NCBI GenBank assembly: GCA_031266695.1
Contig: JAISAK010000137.1
Span: 1-6,193 of the forward strand
DNA: 6,193 bases
Source of the DNA: Treponema sp.
GTDB lineage: Bacteria > Spirochaetota > Spirochaetia > Treponematales > Breznakiellaceae
Direction of reading: 5' to 3'
A program made the position numbers and the translations under genes. The notes under the pieces are model-generated. The model had not been told where the DNA came from. It did not search any database and was given only the letters and a program-made list of their open reading frames with translations. Of the stretch, positions 1 to 5,262 are shown piece by piece. Each line of letters starts with the position of its first letter. The stretch's first letter is position 1.

Positions 1-812
1 GCCGGCCCGCCCTCGGGGGGAATAAAGAACACCGTGTTCTTCAGCATCTCCTCATCTCCGGCTATTTCTTCATAAACCACTTCGGCGTAGCCCTGGACAA
101 CCCAGAAGTCGCCGGAGGCAAAACCTTTGCCGAAGGATTCGGCGTCGAACATGGTCAGATTGGGTTTCCAGGTAGTATTAATCAGATTCTTCGCGGCGTT
201 TATCTCGTCGGGATTTTTGCTGTTCACCGAATAGCCCAGATGAACCAGGGCGTCGCCCATGACTTCCCGCATATCGTCCAGCATGGTCATACGGCCCTTA
301 AGGTCGCTGCGGCCAAAGATGGACCAGCTTTTTTCGAAATTCGGCACCCTTGCGGTGTTGACGGCGATTCCGGCGGCGCCCCAGTAGTAGGGAACGCTGT
401 AATCCATATTGGAATCGTAGGTGGCTTTTTCCAGCACCTGGGGATCCACATTTCCCAAATTGGAAAGTTTTGTTTTGTCAATTTTTTCCAGCAGCCCGTC
501 GGCGATCATGATTGAAACATAATCTCCCGAAGGGAAGATAATATCGTAGCCCGTACCGCCGTTTTTAAGCTTGGCGTACATTTCCTCGTTGGAGGCAAAC
601 TCATCGTAGATCACTTCCACCCCATATTCCTTTTCAAACTTTTCAATGACGGAATCGGGGGTGTAGTAGGTCCAGTTATAGATATAAAGCCGGGTTGAAC
701 CGGTTCCGGATGCGGCTTCCGTTTTCTTTGAGCAGCCGCCGAGAACGGCGGCTATTGCCAGCGTGAACAAGACCGCACGCAGGGCCGCCGCCAAAACAGG
801 TATTTTCTTCAT
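1..812 (-). CDS. potD: Polyamine ABC transporter substrate-binding lipoprotein PotD (3' end outside window)
   Basis: This gene encodes the extracytoplasmic spermidine/putrescine receptor that delivers polyamine to the PotABC membrane complex. The first 270 codons are present and no stop occurs before the window edge. E. coli PotD has 348 residues, so roughly 75-80 residues are missing. The product begins with a basic MKK, a hydrophobic core (about residues 4-24) and the lipobox LGGC with Cys27, so it is a predicted lipoprotein anchored in a membrane. Mature-domain landmarks match PotD: NWTYY at 46-50, SNEEMYAKLK at 74-83, PSGDY at 94-98, YSVPYYWG at 138-145, and LDDMREV at 178-184. By hand alignment to E. 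coli PotD, pocket residues W34, Y37, S83, D168 and E171 correspond to W47, Y50, S95, D180 and E183. Y85 appears to be replaced by D97 and W229 by Y242. The ATG at 810-812 follows a strong Shine-Dalgarno sequence. It is the last gene of the pot cluster, 118 bases after potC. The family call is secure. Whether it prefers spermidine or putrescine cannot be read from the sequence. Confidence 0.95.
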   Translation of the reverse strand, partial: MKKIPVLAAALRAVLFTLAIAAVLGGCSKKTEAASGTGSTRLYIYNWTYYTPDSVIEKFEKEYGVEVIYDEFASNEEMYAKLKNGGTGYDIIFPSGDYVSIMIADGLLEKIDKTKLSNLGNVDPQVLEKATYDSNMDYSVPYYWGAAGIAVNTARVPNFEKSWSIFGRSDLKGRMTMLDDMREVMGDALVHLGYSVNSKNPDEINAAKNLINTTWKPNLTMFDAESFGKGFASGDFWVVQGYAEVVYEEIAGDEEMLKNTVFFIPPEGGP

Positions 813-818
813 ATTCCT

Positions 819-824
819 CTCCTT
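819..824 (-). promoter_or_regulatory. Ribosome binding site of potD
   Basis: AAGGAG on the minus strand lies six bases before the potD ATG. It is the best match to the anti-Shine-Dalgarno sequence in the window and fixes the start. The other pot genes have weaker sites, so potD is probably translated more efficiently than the permease and ATPase genes. Confidence 0.8.
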
Positions 825-839
825 CCATACTATATTACA

Positions 840-854
840 GAAGCTCAGAGCTTC
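840..854 (-). repeat. Small inverted repeat in the potD leader
   Basis: GAAGCTC and GAGCTTC are separated by one base. In RNA this could fold as a six-bp stem (GAAGCT/AGCTTC) with a three-base loop. It lies about 15 bases upstream of the potD Shine-Dalgarno sequence and downstream of the larger inverted repeat at 871-897. No T-run follows it on the minus strand (TGTAATATAG follows), so it is not a standard rho-independent terminator. Its role is unknown. A leader structure or RNA processing element is possible. Confidence 0.45.
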
Positions 855-863
855 CGTTTTACA

Positions 864-894
864 TTTATACTCCCTGACAATTTCAGATTGTCAG
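864..894 (-). promoter_or_regulatory. Weak candidate promoter for potD
   Basis: On the minus strand CTGACA (889-894, five of six matches to TTGACA) and TATAAA (864-869, five of six matches to TATAAT) are spaced by 19 bases, which is longer than the preferred 17. The -35 candidate lies inside one arm of the inverted repeat at 871-897 and the other arm fills most of the spacer, so a regulator bound there would block such a promoter. Matches of this quality occur by chance in AT-rich DNA, so this is only a suggestion. Confidence 0.2.
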
Positions 895-897
895 GGA
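871..897 (-). repeat. Perfect 11-bp inverted repeat between potC and potD
   Basis: The arms TCCCTGACAAT (871-881) and ATTGTCAGGGA (887-897) are exact reverse complements around a five-base centre. They start 34 bases after the potC stop codon on the minus strand. In RNA they would form an 11-bp hairpin with a five-base loop. No T-run follows on either strand, so a simple intrinsic terminator is unlikely. The two plausible roles are an intercistronic hairpin that protects or processes the mRNA between the permease genes and potD, or a DNA operator for a dimeric regulator. The repeat itself is certain but its role is inferred. Confidence 0.85.
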
Positions 898-930
898 ATA
901 GATCTGCTTCAAAGCATGTTATAAAAATAT

Positions 931-1800
931 TCATTTCGCCGCGATGTACTTTAGGAAATTTCTCAGGAGATAACTGAGCAGAACGGTTCCCAATATCATT
1001 ACCACCGACAGGGCGCTGATTATGGGAGTAACCCCGCCCCGGCGGGTAATAGCGGAGTAGATAAATATCGGCAGGGTGGTTGAACCGGGGCCGGCCACGA
1101 AAAAAGTGATGACAAAATCCTCAAGGGAAAGGGTAATTGCCGTAAGGAGGCCGGAGATGATGCCGGGCATGGCGATTGGGATAGTTACTTTAAACAGGGT
1201 CTGCGCTTCACTGGCGCCCAGATCCTTTGCGGCCTCGATAATCGAAAAGTCAAACTCGTCAAGCCTTGCCATTACCATAAGAAATACAAAGGGCAGATTA
1301 AAGGTGGCATGGGCAATAAAGATGGTAAAAAGCCCCAGGGGTATCCCCAGCCGGGCGAAAAAAATCAGAAGCGAAACGCCGATAATAATTTCCGGCAGAA
1401 CCATGGGAAGAAACGAAAGAGCCTGAATATAGTTGCGCAGGCGGAAACGGTACCAGTTGACTCCGACAGCGCCGAAGGTTCCCAAGACCGTGGCGGTTCC
1501 CGCGGAAGTAAGGGCAATCAGAATACTGTTCCTGAAAGCGCGCCACAGCGAGCGGGAATGGGAAAAAAGCTGCTCGTACCATACAAAAGAGAATTTGAAA
1601 CCCGCCGCGCTTTTTGATTCGACAAAGGAGTAAAGGGTCAGAACAAAAAGGGGCAGAAAAAGAAAAACGATGGTAGCGGAAAATATGGTTTCGGAAAGGG
1701 AGAAAGGCTTTCTCAGTGCCCGCCTTGCGTGGCGGCTTGCCTCCGATGGATTCCGGGAAGGCCTTAGGGAAGTGATGATATCCCTGATACGAAACTTCAA
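931..1800 (-). CDS. potC: Polyamine ABC transporter permease PotC
   Basis: This is one of the two inner-membrane permeases of the PotABCD polyamine importer. It pairs with PotB to form the channel and contacts PotA through its cytoplasmic EAA loop. The protein has 289 residues against 264 for E. coli PotC. About six membrane segments are visible, near residues 36-60, 92-114, 127-149, 152-178, 211-235 and 258-280. The EAA loop reads EAAKDLGAS at 189-197 and continues to IPIAMPG at 207-213. The start is TTG at 1798-1800, overlapping the potB stop as TTGA. An AGGGGG site lies seven bases upstream, and no ATG, GTG or TTG alternative exists before the first membrane segment or shortly upstream. 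The result is a basic N-terminal tail of about 32 residues, rich in Arg and Ser, which is longer than in E. coli PotC. The assignment to PotC rather than another polyamine or thiamine-type permease of the same fold rests on the gene order and PotC-like motifs. Confidence 0.93.
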   Translation of the reverse strand: MKFRIRDIITSLRPSRNPSEASRHARRALRKPFSLSETIFSATIVFLFLPLFVLTLYSFVESKSAAGFKFSFVWYEQLFSHSRSLWRAFRNSILIALTSAGTATVLGTFGAVGVNWYRFRLRNYIQALSFLPMVLPEIIIGVSLLIFFARLGIPLGLFTIFIAHATFNLPFVFLMVMARLDEFDFSIIEAAKDLGASEAQTLFKVTIPIAMPGIISGLLTAITLSLEDFVITFFVAGPGSTTLPIFIYSAITRRGGVTPIISALSVVMILGTVLLSYLLRNFLKYIAAK

Positions 1801-2699
1801 TTGGACACCCCCTGCCCCTCGACAAGTTTTGCAAGCTCGTCCGTGCGCTGGGCGTCCCGCTTCTGGAAGGCCATCATGACAAGTATGCCGGCGGTGGTGA
1901 TTAAAGTAAGAACCATAGAAATCGCCGAGGCCAGGGGCCAGTTTCGGGCCTTGGTAAGCTGATCCGCCACAACATTCCCCAGCATGTAGGAATCGGTCCC
2001 GCCCACAAGAAGGGGCACCGCGTAGGCGCCGAAAATGGGAATAAAGGTAAAGATCACCGAAGTATAGATACCGCTGCGGATATTGGGGAGGAGTACCCTG
2101 AACATGGACATGGACTTCGAGGCGCCGAGATCCCGGGCGGCCTCCAGCAGGGAAAAATCGAATTTATCTATTGTTGAAAACAGGGGCAGTATGGCGTAGG
2201 GAAGGTACATATAGATCAGAACAAGCACAACCGCTTTCTGATTGTACATAAACGGAATGTATTCCTGAATAAGCTTAAGCCGCATAAGAAATTCGTTCAG
2301 AAAACCGTTGTTGCCCAGGATATTCCGCCAGGCGAAAACCCTTATCATAAAATTGGTCCAGAAAGGAATAATGATAAGGAGCAGCAGAAAAGTCTGGTTC
2401 CGGCTTTTCGCCATGTAGTAGCCGCAGGGCAGGGCGATTATGATCGTAATGACGGTGGCGCAGACAGAGGTGATGATGGTTCTTGCGGTAATAAGAATCA
2501 GGCTTGGGTTGCCCAGGGCCCTGTAGGCGTCCAGGGAGAAGGAACCCAGAATCACTCCGCCGTGGAGATCCTTTTTCATAAAACTGTAAACCACGATTAT
2601 TAACAGGGGCGCGAGAAAAAAAATCGTAAGCCAGATTGCCAGGGCCGTCGAATACAGGGGGCCGTAATTCTTTTTGCCCGGGCACGGCGCCGCGCTCAT
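1797..2699 (-). CDS. potB: Polyamine ABC transporter permease PotB
   Basis: This is the first permease of the polyamine importer and forms a heterodimeric membrane channel with PotC. The product has 300 residues, slightly more than the E. coli protein. Hydrophobic segments lie near 17-40, 68-92, 102-124, 155-175, 210-232 and 257-278. The EAA loop is EAARDLGAS at 186-194, followed by RVLLPNIRSG at 201-210. PotB-like landmarks include PFWTNFMIRVFAW at 112-124 and the segment FGAYAVPLLVGG at 223-234. The start ATG at 2697-2699 overlaps the potA stop as ATGA. The upstream site is weak (GGGGT about seven bases before the ATG), so translation probably depends on ribosomes finishing potA. A charged C-terminal tail of about 20 residues follows the last membrane segment. 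The gene is intact and the family call is secure. Confidence 0.94.
   Translation of the reverse strand: MSAAPCPGKKNYGPLYSTALAIWLTIFFLAPLLIIVVYSFMKKDLHGGVILGSFSLDAYRALGNPSLILITARTIITSVCATVITIIIALPCGYYMAKSRNQTFLLLLIIIPFWTNFMIRVFAWRNILGNNGFLNEFLMRLKLIQEYIPFMYNQKAVVLVLIYMYLPYAILPLFSTIDKFDFSLLEAARDLGASKSMSMFRVLLPNIRSGIYTSVIFTFIPIFGAYAVPLLVGGTDSYMLGNVVADQLTKARNWPLASAISMVLTLITTAGILVMMAFQKRDAQRTDELAKLVEGQGVSN
1808..1813 (-). promoter_or_regulatory. Ribosome binding site deciding the potC TTG start
   Basis: AGGGGG on the minus strand lies seven bases before the TTG at 1798-1800, inside the last codons of potB. Together with the TTGA overlap it supports this rare start codon and suggests translational coupling of potC to potB. 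Confidence 0.6.
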
Positions 2700-3847
2700 T
2701 CTTTTACCCCGACGATGTACCCGTCGTTGGCGCTCCAGGAAAGGAAGACCGAATCCTTCCAGCGTATGTCCGGCCCTTCATCGGAATAGTTGGCATGCTG
2801 CTTGATTACCCGGATAAGGTTTTTTTCCATCACCCTCACGTAGAATTTGGTCTGGAAACCGGAATAAATAGGTTCGTCCACAATGCCCTGAAAGAGGTTG
2901 ATATCCTCCCGCTTTGTAGCGGGCTTTTCCTTGGTTATGACAATTTTTTCCGGCCTGACGGTGAAAACGGCGGTTTGTCCCGGCTTTATTTCGTCCACGG
3001 TAGTTACCTTGATCCGGCCCAGTTCGGGAATGTCCAGCTCGGCCATGTATTCGGTAAGGCCGTCTTCCCCGGCGGACGCCGGCGGCAAAACAAGCTTTTC
3101 CGCCTTAAGCACCCGGCCGTCAAAAAGGTTGGTCTCGCCGATAAAGCGCGCCACAAATTCCGTGGCCGGACTTTCGTAAATCTCATGGGGGGAACCTGTC
3201 TGAAGGACATCGCCCTGATTCATCACCGCCAGCCTGTCAGACACAGAAAGAGCATCCTGCTGGTCATGGGTTACATAGATAAAGGTAATGCCGATCTTGT
3301 CGTGAATCTGATCAAGCTCGATAAGCATGTGCTGCCGGAGTTTTGCGTCCAGGGCGGAAAGGGGTTCGTCAAGAAGAAGCACCCGGGGTTCGTTGATAAG
3401 GGCCCTTGCGATGGCGACCCGCTGTTTCTGGCCGCCTGAAAGCTGGTTCGGTTTTTTGTGGGCGTGTCCTTCCAGTTGAACCAGATGGAGGTATTCGTTA
3501 ACCTTGGATTCTACTTCTTTTCTTGAAGCCTTTTTAATCCTCATGGAGAAGGCCACATTTTCGAAGACCGAGAGGTGGGGAAAAAGGGCATAGTTTTGAA
3601 ATACCGTATTGGCCTGTCTTCGGTCGGGAGGCACATGCAGCACGTCGGCCTCGTCAAAGGTAACCGCCCCGTAATCGGGATATTCAAACCCCGCGATAAT
3701 CCGCAAAAGGGTTGTCTTTCCGCAGCCCGAAGGCCCGAGGAGGGAAAAAAATTCCCCTTTTTTTATTTTAAGGCTCACATTGTTCAGGGCCTTAAAATCA
3801 CCAAAGGATTTTGATACCCCTTCGATGACTACATCGCTTCCTTTCAA
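2696..3847 (-). CDS. potA: Polyamine ABC transporter ATP-binding protein PotA
   Basis: This is the cytoplasmic ATPase that powers polyamine uptake through PotB and PotC. The protein has 383 residues, close to the 378 of E. coli PotA. All nucleotide-binding motifs are intact: Walker A GPSGCGKT at 38-45, Q-loop Gln84 in VFQNYALFPH, signature LSGGQ at 136-140, Walker B LLLDEP at 157-162 with catalytic Glu161, D-loop SALD at 164-167, and the switch His194. Residues from about 240 on form the TOBE-type regulatory domain typical of PotA, MalK and FbpC ATPases. The start is TTG at 3845-3847 with GGAAG seven bases upstream. An in-frame stop lies eight codons upstream of it and no ATG or GTG follows before the Walker A motif, so the TTG start is well supported. 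It is the first gene of the pot operon, behind a candidate promoter. The polyamine assignment comes from the potB, potC and potD neighbours, because the ATPase alone would not distinguish substrates. Confidence 0.95.
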   Translation of the reverse strand: MKGSDVVIEGVSKSFGDFKALNNVSLKIKKGEFFSLLGPSGCGKTTLLRIIAGFEYPDYGAVTFDEADVLHVPPDRRQANTVFQNYALFPHLSVFENVAFSMRIKKASRKEVESKVNEYLHLVQLEGHAHKKPNQLSGGQKQRVAIARALINEPRVLLLDEPLSALDAKLRQHMLIELDQIHDKIGITFIYVTHDQQDALSVSDRLAVMNQGDVLQTGSPHEIYESPATEFVARFIGETNLFDGRVLKAEKLVLPPASAGEDGLTEYMAELDIPELGRIKVTTVDEIKPGQTAVFTVRPEKIVITKEKPATKREDINLFQGIVDEPIYSGFQTKFYVRVMEKNLIRVIKQHANYSDEGPDIRWKDSVFLSWSANDGYIVGVKE

Positions 3848-3854
3848 TGTTTTA

Positions 3855-3859
3855 CTTCC
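3855..3859 (-). promoter_or_regulatory. Ribosome binding site deciding the potA TTG start
   Basis: GGAAG on the minus strand lies seven bases before the TTG. A stronger purine run, AAGGGAGG (3862-3869), lies 14 bases before the TTG, which is too far for normal use. A nearby ATG at 3834-3836 is out of frame and followed at once by a stop. The TTG is therefore the only sensible start. Confidence 0.55.
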
Positions 3860-3929
3860 AGCCTCCCTTCAAAACAACCGACTACCGGAATGGATACGCT
3901 CCGAAGAACATACTAATATTCTAAAGGGT

Positions 3930-3958
3930 ACAATGCGGATTTTCATGCTTGTTGTCAA
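3930..3958 (-). promoter_or_regulatory. Candidate sigma70-type promoter of the potABC(D) operon
   Basis: On the minus strand a perfect TTGACA (3953-3958) is followed after 17 bases by CATTGT (3930-3935). That is a poor -10 box, but it keeps the important A at position 2 and T at position 6. A/T tracts directly upstream (about 3963-3975) resemble an UP element. Transcription would begin near 3923, giving a leader of about 75 bases before potA. TAGAAT at about 3917-3922 is a better -10 by sequence but has no matching -35. The -35 box also sits in a short palindrome, TGTTG-T-CAACA (3950-3960), that could bind a regulator. The -35 match is certain and promoter function is inferred. Confidence 0.45.
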
Positions 3959-3979
3959 CAGGTTTTTGTAAAAATAGAG

Positions 3980-4012
3980 AATATTTCAATTTAAGTGTTT
4001 TTGTTGAATATT
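3980..4012. repeat. Imperfect AT-rich inverted repeat
   Basis: AATATTTCAA (3980-3989) and TTGAATATT (4004-4012) are complementary except for one unpaired T, around a 14-base centre. The repeat lies 12-44 bases after the stop of the peptidase gene. On the minus strand it is not followed by a T-run. Being nearly all A and T it would be a weak stem, so it may be a chance match or a minor 3'-end structure. Confidence 0.3.
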
Positions 4013-4023
4013 TTTGCCGGGCC

Positions 4024-5262
4024 TCAGCTCAACATGAGCAGGGCCATAACCTTGGCGTCACCCAGAATATTCGCAAGCAGGGCGAATTCGTTGGGCTGGT
4101 GGGCGGAGTCGTGAATCCGCGCCCAGACTACGGAATCTATGCCGGCGTTGCGGAGATAGGCTCCAACGGTTCCGCCGCCTATGCCGACGGGCCGGGGGTT
4201 GACCCCGTAGACTTCCTTTATTGCCCCGGAAATAAAACCCACCAGGGGCGCGTCCGGGGAAGTCGGCCTGGATTCCATTGACTGGGGCAGGCTGTATTCT
4301 ATCTTTACTCTGTATTTTTCTTCCACTTCGGCCTTTATCCGGTCAATCTCGACCAGAACCGCTTTTACCGGGTAACGGGGGAGGATGCGCAAGTCCATGC
4401 AGAACACGTCTTCGCCGGGGATGGTATTGATATTGGGGACATTGGCTTCCTTTTTGGTAGGGTGGAAGGTGGAGTAATCCGGCTCAAAAAGAGGATCGTG
4501 ATCGCCGAATTTTTCAGAAAGCCCGTAATGAAGCCTGACCGCAAGGTCCGCCCCGGCCAGGTGCGCGTTGGCGCCCTGATCCGGCCGGGAGCCGTGGGTT
4601 TGGGCGCCCCGGGTAACAAAGCGCGCCCAGACAATGTTCTTTTCGGCGATTTCCACGGTTTCGCCCTCCGGGCCGCCGGAATCGGGAACGAGCGCCATGT
4701 CGTCATCCCGAAAGAGTTCCCGGTGATTTTTAAGAAGCCAGTCAATGCCGAATTTGCTGCCGTTTTCCTCGTCCGCCGCAAAGAGCAGTTTGACGGTTCT
4801 TGCGGGCTCAAGGCCCTGATCGGCAAGGGCAAGGACGGCCAGCACCGACGAGACCAGCCCCTGCTGATTATCTTCCACCCCGCGGCCGATAAGGCGCGGC
4901 CCCGGGGGGCCCTCGTCAACCCGCGTCACCGTCCAGGGATCGGTCTTCCAGAGCGAAGCCTCGCCGGGGGGAACCACGTCAAGGTGGCTCATAATCCAAA
5001 GCCGGCCGCCGGCCGCGGCGCCGGGGATGGTCGCGATAAGGTTGGGCCTGACACCGCCCCTGGCCCGCGGGTCGGGGGCGTCGTAGCGGTCAAGCCGGGC
5101 AAGGCCGTGATTTTTCAGCCAGCCTTCAAGGAAGACGCATTTGTCAAGCTCGCCCTCGCCCCCGGAATCCGGGGAGACGGCGGGGCGCTTGCAGAGTTCC
5201 GTTTCCAGCTCAACGGCAAGGGGCTCGTATTTATCAATACAGGAAAAAAGCTTTTCTTTCAT
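4024..5262 (-). CDS. M20-family di-zinc metallopeptidase/deacylase (ArgE/DapE/CPG2-like)
   Basis: This is a cytoplasmic metal-dependent amidohydrolase that removes an amino acid or acyl group from a small substrate. The protein has 412 residues and no signal peptide. The M20 motifs are in order: SHLDVVP at 92-98 (metal ligand His93, catalytic Asp95), GRGVEDNQQG at 126-135 (bridging Asp131), DEENGS at 164-169 (general base Glu165, metal ligand Glu166), VPDSGG at 192-197 (Asp194), and AHQPNE at 387-392 (metal ligand His388). The lid and dimerisation domain runs from about 205 to 325 and contains GAQTHGSRPDQGANAH at 219-234 with the conserved His223. GIGGGTVGAYLRNAG (360-374) precedes the final ligand. 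The ATG overlaps the galE stop as ATGA and has AAGGA six bases upstream. The exact substrate is not readable. Peptide, N-acetyl-amino acid or N-succinyl-diaminopimelate hydrolysis are all possible in this family, so no symbol is given. Confidence 0.9.
   Translation of the reverse strand: MKEKLFSCIDKYEPLAVELETELCKRPAVSPDSGGEGELDKCVFLEGWLKNHGLARLDRYDAPDPRARGGVRPNLIATIPGAAAGGRLWIMSHLDVVPPGEASLWKTDPWTVTRVDEGPPGPRLIGRGVEDNQQGLVSSVLAVLALADQGLEPARTVKLLFAADEENGSKFGIDWLLKNHRELFRDDDMALVPDSGGPEGETVEIAEKNIVWARFVTRGAQTHGSRPDQGANAHLAGADLAVRLHYGLSEKFGDHDPLFEPDYSTFHPTKKEANVPNINTIPGEDVFCMDLRILPRYPVKAVLVEIDRIKAEVEEKYRVKIEYSLPQSMESRPTSPDAPLVGFISGAIKEVYGVNPRPVGIGGGTVGAYLRNAGIDSVVWARIHDSAHQPNEFALLANILGDAKVMALLMLS

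Larger units (their letters stand above)
3848..4023. other. AT-rich intergenic region between the M20 peptidase gene and potA
   Basis: This 176-base gap separates the galE-peptidase pair from the pot operon. It is much richer in A and T than the flanking genes. I see no open reading frame worth calling and no tRNA-like structure. It contains the candidate pot promoter, the potA ribosome binding site and an imperfect AT-only inverted repeat. No GC-rich stem followed by a T-run lies behind the peptidase stop on the minus strand, so read-through from galE-peptidase into pot cannot be excluded. Confidence 0.7.

Noticed and set aside
240..515. Plus-strand open frame of 91 codons inside the potD region
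   Set aside because: The minus strand here encodes continuous PotD sequence. The plus-strand product looks like a random translation.
871..897. Rho-independent terminator between potC and potD
   Set aside because: The stem is good but no run of T follows on the minus strand (GTATAAATG follows), nor on the plus strand. The element is kept as an inverted repeat only.
2636..3439. Open frame of 267 codons on the plus strand opposite potA and the start of potB
   Set aside because: It is antisense to an intact PotA with all ATPase motifs, has no recognisable protein features, and crosses the potA-potB junction. It is treated as a shadow.
3771..3971. Plus-strand small open frame of 63 codons covering the potA start and promoter region
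   Set aside because: It overlaps the potA start and the candidate promoter, has no ribosome binding site of note and no recognisable protein features.
5001..5024. Very GC-rich run of GGC/GCC units
   Set aside because: It encodes an Ala/Gly-rich loop (GAAAGG, residues 81-86) of the peptidase in frame. It is short low-complexity coding sequence and not a separate repeat element.
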